NCBI RefSeq assembly: GCF_011064615.1
Contig: NZ_JAALJH010000040.1
Coordinates: 1 to 64,000, forward strand
Reading direction: 5' to 3'
Source of the DNA: Aquisphaera insulae
GTDB taxonomy: Bacteria > Planctomycetota > Planctomycetia > Isosphaerales > Isosphaeraceae
DNA: 64,000 nucleotides
The position numbers were made by a program, and so were the translations under genes. Shown piece by piece: positions 33,837 through 42,843 of this stretch (the first letter of the stretch is position 1; each line of letters begins with the position of its first letter). Below the pieces are notes generated by a model. That model worked only from the letters and a program-made list of their open reading frames with translations, did not search any database and was not told where the DNA came from.

Positions 33837-35074
33837 TACAATTCCCCCCGGAAGGCACGTTGGACCAGGGCGTCGAAGAGCGAGCCGGAGCAAGCAAGTG
33901 CGGCCTGACGCTGGATCTTAAGCGATCGGCACTTGAGCACAGCCCTAGCGAATTCACGTTGTCTCTTGAGGTCTGGTACTGGCAGGGGGATTCGGCGAAG
34001 CTCGCCCGCGCTCAGGTTCGACATGTTGTTGGATGGCTTGGCTCGGGCGAAGAGCAATTTCTTGCCGTAGTCGCTGTTCAAGTATGCGGATACGTAGTCT
34101 GGAAGGACTCGTACCTCATCGAAGCGAACACGGATCAAGTATCCGGCGAAGGCGTAGGACTCGTCGCGGTCCCAGACTGCGGTCTTCCCGACGAGTTCGG
34201 GGCTGTTGGTCCGATTGAAGAGCAGATCGCCCTTACGCACCGTATACGCCGGAATGTCAGCCTTGGCGATGTCGCACCATTTCATGTCAACTAGATCAAG
34301 CTCGCCGCTGTACGTGATGTTGTTCATGCGGAGAACGGGAATTCCAGTTCCCTCAGCGTTCGCCTTTTGGGCGGTGCCATATTGGGTCTCCGACACGAGT
34401 TGGTCGACAGTGACGATGGGCCATCCCTTCGGATTGATGGCCGGGTCGCCGAACATGTCGAGGAAGGTCGAGCGGAGGAGTTCCTCGGTCAGCCGGATGC
34501 CCTCCTCCCGCTTGCGGCGGATGGCATCGGCCTTGTCGAGAATGGCGGTGATGCGACGCTGTTCGGTCAGCGGCGGAAGGAGTACCGTAAACCTCTCGGC
34601 AACCGGCATGTATATAGTTTTGTGTGTCGTGCCCTGCTTTAGCCTGTCGAACTCCGCTGCCGACGAACGAAATGCGTAGTAGAGGTAATCAGGCAGGATC
34701 CTTGGGCCGCACACCCAGTTCACGAAGTCCTGGCTCGTTGCCATATCGAGACCGAGGATTGCAACCTTGCCCACGGACGCCGTTCGGCAGAACGCCACGG
34801 TTCCCTTTGGAAGAATGCGTGCTGATGAATTATCGATCCCCTCCATCGTGGGCCGATCAACTGTTGAAGTCACATACTTAGAATCGAGTGTTTTTATATC
34901 CTTGAGGGACAGCCAGCAAACGTCACCACCCCAGTATGCTTCAATGTTGCGGCTCGGAGTATGCCCGCTTTCAAGTCGGGCGACATCGGGAAGTGAGACC
35001 CATTCCCAACCCTTGGGGAGTTTGACATCGGCTCGCTGATCAACGACGATCGGCGTGTGACTGAAGTTGGTCAT
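33836..35074 (-). CDS. hsdS: Type I restriction-modification specificity subunit
   Basis: A 412-residue protein that recognises the bipartite DNA target of the type I complex. The ATG at 35074 overlaps the hsdM stop (ATGA). It contains two target-recognition domains, each beginning with a 'LPKGWEWVSLPDV' or 'GWPIVTVDQLV' type segment and closing with the conserved helix. The first closes with LPPLTEQRRITAILDKADAIRRKREEGI (central conserved region); the second with PVPDLKRQREFARAVLKCRSL. This is the standard HsdS layout. It is clearly less GC-rich than most of the window. Confidence 0.93.
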   Translation of the reverse strand: MTNFSHTPIVVDQRADVKLPKGWEWVSLPDVARLESGHTPSRNIEAYWGGDVCWLSLKDIKTLDSKYVTSTVDRPTMEGIDNSSARILPKGTVAFCRTASVGKVAILGLDMATSQDFVNWVCGPRILPDYLYYAFRSSAAEFDRLKQGTTHKTIYMPVAERFTVLLPPLTEQRRITAILDKADAIRRKREEGIRLTEELLRSTFLDMFGDPAINPKGWPIVTVDQLVSETQYGTAQKANAEGTGIPVLRMNNITYSGELDLVDMKWCDIAKADIPAYTVRKGDLLFNRTNSPELVGKTAVWDRDESYAFAGYLIRVRFDEVRVLPDYVSAYLNSDYGKKLLFARAKPSNNMSNLSAGELRRIPLPVPDLKRQREFARAVLKCRSLKIQRQAALACSGSLFDALVQRAFRGEL

Positions 35075-36585
35075 TTGAGCAAGGACTCCAGCTCGTTCAT
35101 GTCGCGCCGCACCTCGTCGTCGAGTGCCCGGAGCCTCTGGAGGATCTCCCGGGGCGGGTCGTACTGGGCCTCCTCGTAGTCCGACTCCCGGTAGCGCCCG
35201 ATCGAGAGGTCGAACTTGTTCGCCTCGATCTCCTTGAGCGGGACAAAGAAGTTTTTGGCCTTGCGGTCGTTCTTCTTGGTCTTCTCGCGGGCGAACCACT
35301 GCTTGCGGATGTCGGGCAGGTCGCCCAGGCCGTCACCGATCCTGTCGCGCTTGTCGTCGAGGCTGAAGCCGTCCGACTCCATCTTGTAGAACCAGACCCG
35401 ATCGGTCTTTCCTCCTTTGACAAAGATCAGGATGGCGGTCGAGACCCCGGCGTAGGGCTTGAACACGCCCGAGGGCATCGAGATCACGCCTTCGAGCTGG
35501 TTCTCCTCGACGAGCATCTTCCGCAGGTCGCGGTGGGCGTTGGACGAGCCGAAGAGGACGCCGTCCGGGACGATGCAGGCGGCCCTCCCGCCGAGCTTGA
35601 GCATCCGCAGGATGAGCGCGACGAAGAGGAGCTCGGTCTTCTTCGTCTTCACCTTGCCCGTGAGCGAGGAATGGACGTCGGACTCGTCGAGCGAGCCCTT
35701 GAACGGCGGGTTGGCCAGGATCACGTCGAAGCCGCCGACCGCCAGCTTCGGGAACCGCTCGGGGAACGAGTTGCTCAGCGTGTCCTGGTAGTGGATGTCG
35801 GGCGACTCGACGCCGTGGAGCATCAGGTTCATGGCCGCGATCCGGAGCATCGTCGTGTCGAAGTCGTAGCCGTGGAAGAGCCCGCGCTGGATGTGCTTGC
35901 GGTAGGGTTCCAGCAGGTCGCCGGTGTACGTCTTCTGGCCGTCTTCGTGGACGATCACGCCGCCGGGCGAGGTGTACTTCTCGAGCAGGTGCTCCATGAC
36001 GCCGACGAGGAACCCCGCGGTGCCGCAGGCCGGGTCGCCGACGACCTCGCTGGGCTTCGGCTCCACCAGGTCGACCATCAGCCGGATGATGTGCCGGGGC
36101 GTGCGGAACTGGCCGTTGATCCCGGCCGTGGTCAGCTTGCTGAGGAGGTACTCATAGAGGTCGCCCTTCGTGTCCCCCTCGGCCAGCGGCAGGGCGTCGA
36201 TCATGTTGACCGCGGAGACCAGCAGGCTGGGCTTCACGATCAGGAGCTGGGCGTCCTTCATGTACTCCGCGAAGGTCGATCCGCCGCCGTGGAGCGTCCG
36301 GAAGTGGGGGAAGACGCCGTCCCGGACGACCCGGATCATCTCCTCCGCCGGCAGGTTCTTGAAGCGGGACCAGCGCAGGTGCTGCTCGTCCCTGGAAAAG
36401 GCTCCCATGGGGAACTTGCCGGTGCGGGCGGCCTTCTTCTCGGCCCGGGCCTCGGCGATGTCGAGCAGGCGGGCGAACATCAGGAACGAGATCTGTTCGA
36501 TGACCGTCAGCGGGTTGGTGATCCCGCCGGTCCAGAACTCGGTCCAGAGCCGGTCAATCTGATTGCGGAGCGGTCCGGTGATCAC
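35071..36585 (-). CDS. hsdM: Type I restriction-modification DNA methyltransferase subunit
   Basis: A 504-residue N6-adenine methyltransferase. It starts at GTG, 3 bases after the upstream stop, giving MITGPLRNQIDRLW, a typical HsdM N-terminus. The N-terminal helical domain (about 1-145) is followed by the catalytic domain. Motif I is VVGDPACGTAGFLVG, and the catalytic NPPF motif lies in FDVILANPPFKGSLDES. GVSTAILIFVKGG and the C-terminal LSIGRYRE segment also fit. Its stop overlaps hsdS. It methylates the host target and also forms the core of the restriction complex. Confidence 0.95.
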   Translation of the reverse strand: MITGPLRNQIDRLWTEFWTGGITNPLTVIEQISFLMFARLLDIAEARAEKKAARTGKFPMGAFSRDEQHLRWSRFKNLPAEEMIRVVRDGVFPHFRTLHGGGSTFAEYMKDAQLLIVKPSLLVSAVNMIDALPLAEGDTKGDLYEYLLSKLTTAGINGQFRTPRHIIRLMVDLVEPKPSEVVGDPACGTAGFLVGVMEHLLEKYTSPGGVIVHEDGQKTYTGDLLEPYRKHIQRGLFHGYDFDTTMLRIAAMNLMLHGVESPDIHYQDTLSNSFPERFPKLAVGGFDVILANPPFKGSLDESDVHSSLTGKVKTKKTELLFVALILRMLKLGGRAACIVPDGVLFGSSNAHRDLRKMLVEENQLEGVISMPSGVFKPYAGVSTAILIFVKGGKTDRVWFYKMESDGFSLDDKRDRIGDGLGDLPDIRKQWFAREKTKKNDRKAKNFFVPLKEIEANKFDLSIGRYRESDYEEAQYDPPREILQRLRALDDEVRRDMNELESLLK

Positions 36586-36588
36586 GAT

Positions 36589-37677
36589 TCATGATTCCTG
36601 CAAGTTATATGGGTCGAGGCCGAAGTCCCGGACCAAATGGACCCAGGATTCGTGTCCGAGGAGCTGCTCATCAATCGGCCCGTAGTGAATCCGTGCGAGG
36701 TCGGAGTGCTCTTCAGTGATGGAGAGATGGCAGTGAGGGCACGCCATCGATGAGACCTCGAAGTACGGGGTATGGACCTGCCATTTAAGTTCTCCCTCCG
36801 TGGCGACGAAGCAACGCTCTCCGCAGATCCGGCAGATCGTGTACTCTTCTTCGAGCACATTTCCCTTCAGGGAACCGGCGACTTTCTGCTCCCACTCGAA
36901 ATTCAAATCACTTCGATCATTCCAGCCGTAGCCATGCGGGTCAAAATCGATCGGAGCCCCGTGCTCGATGACTCGGTTGCTGAAGTAAGCGGCAGCCATC
37001 GGACGCAGCGCTACTTTCCAGGCATCCATCTCGGAGCTATGTCTTCGGAGAAAGCGAGCGGCAACGATCAGTTCTCGTGCGAGGCGGTGACCGATGAAGC
37101 GACAGATCGGCTGACCGATCAGTCGGTCAAAGAACTCGTCCAGCAATGGCAGCAAGCATTCGATGATCTGAGCCAGGTAGAGATTGGCTTGCTCTCGATC
37201 CCCACCTTGGTGTGCAATGCGATTTCGAGTGTTGTTGACTGCCACGTGTCGGGACACGACCTGATCCGTGAAGGCGATGTACGCTTGAACCTCCCGAAAG
37301 GCCCCGATAAAGGTCTTCTCGGTCACGCTTTGACGGAGCCGAGACTCATCGAAGTGCTGGCTGCTGTTCGCAAGATTCCTCACAAGAACGGGATTTTGGG
37401 CCGCCCACGTCTTCGTCCCAATCTCGCTGATCTCGTCGAGCACTCCTTTGAGAGAAACTTCCGACGCCTGCATGAACAGCAGAAATGCCTGGCTGACCTG
37501 ACCGAGGGCCAGAAGGGAAGTCCCGGCGTCGATTGACTCCAGAGCCGCGCGAAACATCGAACTGGGACGGGTCCGTACAGCTTTGATGAACTCGATGCGA
37601 TCTCCCGGACGATCATCCGAGGACGGAAGAACATCGAGGGAAGAGAAGCTGGATTCTTTGAATCTGTATTGAGTCAT
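36589..37677 (-). CDS. HEPN-like / zinc-ribbon protein within the type I operon
   Basis: A 362-residue protein between hsdR and hsdM, with 3-base gaps on both sides, so fully in the operon. Residues 45-190 are helical and contain NNTRNRIAHQGGD; Arg151 and His156 form an R-x4-H motif as in HEPN domains. Residues 282-316 hold two pairs of cysteines, C-R-I-C and C-P-H-C, separated by 27 residues, a likely zinc ribbon. The C-terminus is acidic. No family name could be assigned. The HEPN motif suggests an RNase or RNA-binding role; the zinc ribbon suggests nucleic acid or partner binding. It is less GC-rich than the flanks. Confidence 0.7.
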   Translation of the reverse strand: MTQYRFKESSFSSLDVLPSSDDRPGDRIEFIKAVRTRPSSMFRAALESIDAGTSLLALGQVSQAFLLFMQASEVSLKGVLDEISEIGTKTWAAQNPVLVRNLANSSQHFDESRLRQSVTEKTFIGAFREVQAYIAFTDQVVSRHVAVNNTRNRIAHQGGDREQANLYLAQIIECLLPLLDEFFDRLIGQPICRFIGHRLARELIVAARFLRRHSSEMDAWKVALRPMAAAYFSNRVIEHGAPIDFDPHGYGWNDRSDLNFEWEQKVAGSLKGNVLEEEYTICRICGERCFVATEGELKWQVHTPYFEVSSMACPHCHLSITEEHSDLARIHYGPIDEQLLGHESWVHLVRDFGLDPYNLQES

Positions 37678-37680
37678 AAG

Positions 37681-40600
37681 CTAGGCTGCCGAGGGTGCCT
37701 TGAACGATTGAATAAGCGCCAGGAGTTCGTCGATAAGGGCGTCAGGAAACAGGCCGTCGAGGCTGTCGGTGTGGAGGCTCGTGAACGGCGGCTCGTAGAG
37801 GCGGGCGATCTCGATCGACCCGTAGCGGGCGATGTGGTTCTGGAGCAGGTCCAGGAACCGGATCTGGGCCGCGGTCAGGTTGGTCTGCTGGACGAAGCCC
37901 GTGAACCGCTCGTGGACGGCCCGGGCGTCCAGGCCGATGATGCCGCGGATGGCCAGGTCGAGCTGCCCGGCGCAGTCGGGGTAATACTCGACCAGGTCGT
38001 TCAGGTTGAGCATCGGGTCCTGGGTGAGCACCAGCGAGGTGAGGGCCTCCAGGTCGGTCGGGCTGACGGGCCGGCCCTGCTGGATCCGCTGGAGCGTCTC
38101 GTTGGTCTCGAAGAGCTCGCGGAGCACCTTCTCCACCCGGTTGCGGTAGGCCGCCAACTGGAGCCCGTCGAGCTGGACCGCGTGCGTCCCGCGCTCGATC
38201 AGGGCGGGATCCTCGGTCACGTCGATGACCTTCGGGGGGAGCGAGGGCGTCACCGGGATCATCCGGTACTGCATCACGCCACGCAGGCGGTCGCGGACCT
38301 CCTCGAGTTTGGCGACCGAGAGGTTGCCCCAGAATTCGGCCGTGCGGGCCTCGGCGATCGTCGGGGCGACGGCCTTGACCTGGGCGAGGTTCGTCCGGAG
38401 TTCGTCGAGCATCCCGACCGTTTCGGCCCTGAGGTCCTGGACGCTGGCGGAACCCTTCAGGAGCTCGGTCTGGAGCCGGCAGACGTGGAGGTCGAAGGCG
38501 TGCGCCGCCTCGTGGCCGCCGATGTTCCGCCACTGCATCAGGGGGGCGATGTCGATCAGGAGCAGGACCCTGGTCGCCGGGGCGAACTGGCGGAGCGTGT
38601 TCAGGTTGGCGGCGGCCTGGACCTCCTTCCATTTCTCCCTGACGGCGATCGTGTCGCGGGGGAGGTCTCGGACGTCGGCGGCGATCAGCTTGACGGCCGT
38701 CTCGAAGGCGTCGGGCTGGCCCTGCTCGAGTGCGGTCTCCGCGAGCCTGACGCGGGCCTCGAAGACCCGCTGGGGGAGTGATTTCTCCTGGCGGGGCTCG
38801 ACCGGCTGGTAGTGCTGGTCGAAGAACTCGAAGTTCTTCCAGTGGTCGAAGATGAGGAAGTGGGTCTTGTCCCGGCCGGGGCCGAAGAGGTCCTTGCGGA
38901 GCCGGGTGCCGCGGCCGATCATCTGCCAGAACTTGACGCGAGAGTAGACCGGCTTGGCGAAGACGAGGTTGACGACCTCGGGGACGTCGATGCCGGTGTC
39001 GAGCATGTCCACCGAGATGGCGACGGTCAGCTCGGGGTTGCTCCCTTCCCCCTTGAAGTCGTCGATGAGGGCCTCGGCGCGGGGGTCGTAGGTATCGATG
39101 ACGCGGCAGAACTTGCCGCCGTACTGGGGGTACATCTCGTCGAAGAGGTTCTGGAGCAGGACGGCGTGGTTGTGGTTGCGGGCGAAGACGATCGACTTGC
39201 CGACCCGGGTCCCGGAGGCGTCGCGGATGCCGTTCTCCATCAGGTTGCGGAGGATGATCCGGTTGGTGTCCTTGTTGAAGACGACCTTGTCGACCTCGGC
39301 CTGGTCGTACTCGATCGCGGCGGGGATCTCCTCGTCCTCGTCGAGCTGGGTGCGCTGGGCGTCGGTCATCTCCGAGTACTTGATCCCCTTGCGGAGGAAG
39401 GGGGTGGTGTGGGTGACGACCTCGAACGGGACGAGGTACGGCGGCGTGTGGGTGATGGCGTCCTCGTAGCTGAAGTAGGCCGTGGGGTCACGGTCCTCGC
39501 AGCCGAAGATCCGGTAGGTGTTGCGGGCGATGAACTCGACGGGCGTGGCGGTGAGCCCGACCTGGAGGGCATCGAAGTAGGCGAAGAGGTCCCGGTAGCG
39601 GTTGTAGATGCTCCGGTGCGACTCGTCGGCGAGGATCAGGTCGAAGAAGCCGACGTCGAAGCTTTCGAAGCACTCCATCATCGCCGGGTAGGTGGCGAGG
39701 TAGATCCGCTTGTCGCGCTCCTTCGACGTGGAGGCCGTGACATACGTGCGGGGCTCGCCCGGGAGGAACTCCTTGAAGACGTTGCGGGCCTGCTTGCGGA
39801 GCTCGCGGCGGTCGCAGAGGAAGAGGATTCGCTTGGCCCAGCGGGCCCTCAGGAGCAGCTCGCAGAGCGAGACGGCGACGCGGGTCTTGCCGGTGCCGGT
39901 GGCCTGGACGATCAGGGCGCTGCGATGGCGGGCCGCGAACCGCTCGGCCACGCGCCGGATGGCCTCGATCTGGTAGATCCGCCCGGCGATGACCGGGTCG
40001 GCCTGGACCTTGACCAGCGATTCGCGGTTTTTGCGCTGGAAGAGGAGGTATTCGAGGCTGTCCCGCGAGTAGAAGCCGTAAAGCTTGCGGGGGGGCTCGT
40101 CCTGGGCGTCGTTCCAGATCCAGACGTCGTGACCGTTGGTGTAGAAGATGATGGGGCGCTGGTCGTGGGATTTCTCGAAGCCGTCGGCGTAGCATTTCGC
40201 TTGGGTCCGGCCGATCTCGGCGTCGGCCGAGGTCTTCTTGGCCTCAATGACGGCGAGCGGCTTGCCGTTGGTGCCCCAGAGCACGTAATCGGCCTTGCCC
40301 CGGCGGGTGGGCGTGGGCTGGTGAAGGACCGTGACCTCCTGGCCCACGGACTCGGTGCTGGCGCCGAGGGCGCCCACGTCCCAGCCGGCGGAGGCGAGGA
40401 GGCTTTCGATGAGGCGGCGGCGGGTGGCCTCCTCGCTGAGGGAAAGCGTGTCGGCGGCGGCCTGGCCACGAGCAAGTGCGGCGTCGAGCTGGGCGCCGGT
40501 GGCCTCGGGCACGGTCTGACCGGCCCGGGCGGCTTCCAGCTCGGCGAGCAGGGCCCTCATCTGGACCTCCTGGGCGGCCAGGTGGGCCAGGATGGCGGTC

Positions 40601-41058
40601 TTTTCGCGCCGGAGCTTGCGTTCGGTGTCGGTCCCGGCGGCCGCGGATGGGGGCGTGAACGGCGGGCAATCCGCGGCCGAGCCGTTGGCGTGGCTGACGT
40701 GGAGCCAGCGGCCGAGCTCGTGGGCCTCCTGGAGCAGCCAGGTTGCCCTTTCGGCGGGGACCGCCTCGCCGTGAGCCGCCCTGTTGCCGTGGATCCGGAG
40801 CGAGTGGAGCTTGCCGACGATCACCCGGGGCACGGCCTGGGCGAAGCTTGCGTTCGTCAGGAGGTCGTTGAGGTTGTTCTGGTACGGCCGGGGGAGGCCG
40901 AGGCGGTGGTAGAGGAACTGGACGACCTGCTCCGCGAAGGTCCGGAGCTTGACGGTGGCGCTCGACGGGTCGGGGAGCGCGTACTGCTCGGCAAAGGCAC
41001 CGAGAGTCGCCAGGTCTTCCCAGGTGGGCCTCAGGAACTCGAAGTTCTGTGATGTCAT
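37681..41058 (-). CDS. hsdR: Type I restriction-modification endonuclease/translocase subunit
   Basis: A 1125-residue restriction subunit. Residues 1-125 form a DUF4145-like helical domain with RIHGNRAAHG. A coiled segment follows (about 145-200). The nuclease site is near 257-275: Asp257 in KADYVLW and IEAKK at 271-275. The helicase motor has ATGTGKT at 386-392, DESH at 478-481, VGLTATP and, near 700, QMIGRGTRLR. The C-terminal helical region binds the methylase. It cuts unmodified DNA after ATP-driven translocation. It is the first gene after the sigma-54 promoter at 41164-41179, so hsdR leads the operon. Confidence 0.94.
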   Translation of the reverse strand: MTSQNFEFLRPTWEDLATLGAFAEQYALPDPSSATVKLRTFAEQVVQFLYHRLGLPRPYQNNLNDLLTNASFAQAVPRVIVGKLHSLRIHGNRAAHGEAVPAERATWLLQEAHELGRWLHVSHANGSAADCPPFTPPSAAAGTDTERKLRREKTAILAHLAAQEVQMRALLAELEAARAGQTVPEATGAQLDAALARGQAAADTLSLSEEATRRRLIESLLASAGWDVGALGASTESVGQEVTVLHQPTPTRRGKADYVLWGTNGKPLAVIEAKKTSADAEIGRTQAKCYADGFEKSHDQRPIIFYTNGHDVWIWNDAQDEPPRKLYGFYSRDSLEYLLFQRKNRESLVKVQADPVIAGRIYQIEAIRRVAERFAARHRSALIVQATGTGKTRVAVSLCELLLRARWAKRILFLCDRRELRKQARNVFKEFLPGEPRTYVTASTSKERDKRIYLATYPAMMECFESFDVGFFDLILADESHRSIYNRYRDLFAYFDALQVGLTATPVEFIARNTYRIFGCEDRDPTAYFSYEDAITHTPPYLVPFEVVTHTTPFLRKGIKYSEMTDAQRTQLDEDEEIPAAIEYDQAEVDKVVFNKDTNRIILRNLMENGIRDASGTRVGKSIVFARNHNHAVLLQNLFDEMYPQYGGKFCRVIDTYDPRAEALIDDFKGEGSNPELTVAISVDMLDTGIDVPEVVNLVFAKPVYSRVKFWQMIGRGTRLRKDLFGPGRDKTHFLIFDHWKNFEFFDQHYQPVEPRQEKSLPQRVFEARVRLAETALEQGQPDAFETAVKLIAADVRDLPRDTIAVREKWKEVQAAANLNTLRQFAPATRVLLLIDIAPLMQWRNIGGHEAAHAFDLHVCRLQTELLKGSASVQDLRAETVGMLDELRTNLAQVKAVAPTIAEARTAEFWGNLSVAKLEEVRDRLRGVMQYRMIPVTPSLPPKVIDVTEDPALIERGTHAVQLDGLQLAAYRNRVEKVLRELFETNETLQRIQQGRPVSPTDLEALTSLVLTQDPMLNLNDLVEYYPDCAGQLDLAIRGIIGLDARAVHERFTGFVQQTNLTAAQIRFLDLLQNHIARYGSIEIARLYEPPFTSLHTDSLDGLFPDALIDELLALIQSFKAPSAA

Positions 41059-41163
41059 CGTGGAGCCAACGGCCTCGCAGCACGCCGACGCGTTCGAGGC
41101 GCCTCGCGGCCTCGATCCGACCTGTCCATCATACCGCCTCGGGACGACCGGGCGACGGTTAAT

Positions 41164-41179
41164 TGCACACGTGATGCCA
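41164..41179 (-). promoter_or_regulatory. Sigma-54 (-24/-12) promoter of the hsdR operon
   Basis: On the minus strand this reads TGGCATCACGTGTGCA. GG (-24) and GC (-12) are at the exact consensus distance, with TGGCA and TGCA kept. It lies in the 139-bp gap between the sigma-54 activator gene and hsdR. The start of transcription would be near 41153, leaving a leader of about 95 bases. The neighbouring gene encodes an activator with the GAFTGA loop needed for such promoters, which supports the call. Confidence 0.7.
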
Positions 41180-41197
41180 GATCGTGGTTGGTACGGT

Positions 41198-42778
41198 TCA
41201 GGGGTCGACGTCGAGCCTTTCTAGCTGGGCCGCGAGGGTCTGATAGTTGCGGTAGCCGAGCAGGTCGGCAGCCCGCTTCTTCACGCCGCCGGCCTCTTCC
41301 ATGGCCCTTCGCAGGTAGTGCTTCTGGATCCGCTCGAGGTGGTCCTCGAGCGAAAAGCCGTTCCCCAGCGGGAGTTCCAGGAGGTCGACGGCGTCCTTGC
41401 CGGGGACCTCGGCGACGGCGTCGGCCAGGTCGGCCCGCTCGAGAACCTCGCCGTCGGTCATGACGGCGGCCTGCGTCAGGGTGTTGAAAAGTTGGCGGAC
41501 GTTGCCGGGCCACGGGTGCTTGCGGACAAATTCTATGGCGGTGATAGAAATCTTTTTGTGGACGTACCCCGGCTCCTGCCTGGCGAATGCGGCATTGATG
41601 CGGCCCATCAGGGCCGCGGCGATCGCCGGGATGTCCTGCCGGCGCTCCCGCAGCGGGGGTAGTTTGATCGTGATGACCGCGAGGCGATAGTAGAGGTCCG
41701 ATCGGAATCGTCGCTCCGCGACCGCGGCCAGGAGGTCGCGATTGGTGGCCGCGATGATCCGGACGTTGCTCGTCCGCGGCTTTGAGTCGCCCACCCGGTA
41801 GAAGACCCGGTGGCATGGGTCGTTCTCGGGGGGTTGCAAGACGCGGAGTAGCTTCGCCTGCATGGCGGGGTCGCACTCGCCGACCTCGTCGAGGAAGAGG
41901 GTGCCGCCGTCGGCCTCCTGGAAGGCCCCGTCCCGATCCCCGGCGGCTCCCGTGAAGGCGCCCTTCACGTGGCCGAAGAGCTCCGACTCCAGCAGTTCCC
42001 TCGAGATCGCGGCGCAGTTGATGGCCACGAACGGCCTGGCCCGTCGCCGGCTCGCGTCGTGGATGGCCCGGGCGAACAGCTCCTTGCCGGTCCCGCTCTC
42101 CCCCAGCAGGAGCACGGAGACGTCCCGCGGGGCCGCCCGGCGGGCCCGGCCGACCGCGACGCGGAGGCTGCGGCCATCGCCGACGATCGACTCGAACCCT
42201 CGGACGTCCTGGGGGCTCTCGCCCGAGAGCGCCTGGAGCCTGGCGTCGGCGTCCCTGAGAACCTGAGGGACGTAATCGACCACCAGGTCGAAGGGGACGT
42301 CGGTCAGCCACGCCCGTCTCTCGTGTGTCTGATAGAACGAGGCGGGCTGATAGCGACTCTTGCCGAGCAGCAGCCAGATCGCCGTCATGGCCGGAGTGCC
42401 GGGACTCAGGTGGATGCAGAGGTCCAGCCGGTCGGCCCTCGGCACGCTGACGACCGCGGCGAGCTCTGCGTCCACGACCCGAAAGATCTCGGCATAGTCG
42501 GTCGGATTGGCGAGCTTCACCGGATGCAGGATCGGGGAGCCCCCCAGCCATTTCACGAAAGCCTGGGCCTTGGACGCCGGGTAGTCGCTCAGCAGGTGGA
42601 CCTCATCGAAGTGCTCCTCGTCGAGGAGGCACCGGATCGGGCCGGGCTGCCCGGCGAGCGGAGTGGGTGGGCTCAGCCCTTTCAGGACCTCCGCCTGCCG
42701 ATCGGCGGGGAGCGACGCCGCCATGGCCCGCATGTCGGTGTGACCGATCCAGGAGAAGAGGATGCGACGCGACTTCAT
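41198..42778 (-). CDS. RtcR-like sigma-54-dependent activator with N-terminal CARF-type domain
   Basis: A 526-residue enhancer-binding protein. Residues 1-155 resemble the sensor domain of RtcR, a CARF-type fold: a start like RRILFSWIGHTD, NPTDYAEIF at 91-99, and CIHLSPGTPAM at 121-131, the glycine/threonine ligand loop. The AAA+ domain has Walker A GESGTGKE at 226-233, GAFTGA at 273-278 that contacts sigma-54, and Walker B TLFLDE. A Fis-type HTH ends the protein (GGVKKRAADLLGYRNYQTL). RtcR normally drives rtcBA RNA repair; no rtc gene is here. The ATG at 42778 has GGTGA upstream; 42790 is an alternative. It is immediately upstream of the hsdR operon and its sigma-54 promoter. Confidence 0.88.
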   Translation of the reverse strand: MKSRRILFSWIGHTDMRAMAASLPADRQAEVLKGLSPPTPLAGQPGPIRCLLDEEHFDEVHLLSDYPASKAQAFVKWLGGSPILHPVKLANPTDYAEIFRVVDAELAAVVSVPRADRLDLCIHLSPGTPAMTAIWLLLGKSRYQPASFYQTHERRAWLTDVPFDLVVDYVPQVLRDADARLQALSGESPQDVRGFESIVGDGRSLRVAVGRARRAAPRDVSVLLLGESGTGKELFARAIHDASRRRARPFVAINCAAISRELLESELFGHVKGAFTGAAGDRDGAFQEADGGTLFLDEVGECDPAMQAKLLRVLQPPENDPCHRVFYRVGDSKPRTSNVRIIAATNRDLLAAVAERRFRSDLYYRLAVITIKLPPLRERRQDIPAIAAALMGRINAAFARQEPGYVHKKISITAIEFVRKHPWPGNVRQLFNTLTQAAVMTDGEVLERADLADAVAEVPGKDAVDLLELPLGNGFSLEDHLERIQKHYLRRAMEEAGGVKKRAADLLGYRNYQTLAAQLERLDVDP

Positions 42779-42814
42779 CGGTGTCACCATTGAGTTTGTG
42801 ATTTTACAAATGGA

Positions 42815-42843
42815 ATTGTAGTGGCTGCCGTCTTCGGACGCAA
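42815..42843 (-). promoter_or_regulatory. Possible sigma-70 promoter of the rtcR-like gene
   Basis: On the minus strand, TTGCGT and TACAAT are separated by 17 bases, and the region downstream is AT-rich. A small palindrome, TTTGT-6-ACAAA (42795-42810), lies between the -10 and the ATG and might be a binding site. The -35 is weak, so the call is tentative. The rest of the gap up to 43073 shows nothing more. Confidence 0.4.

Noticed and set aside
36585..37677. Reading the gene between hsdR and hsdM as an extra methylase or a broken hsdS.
   Set aside because: It has no NPPY/NPPF or target-recognition motifs; intact hsdM and hsdS are both present next to it.
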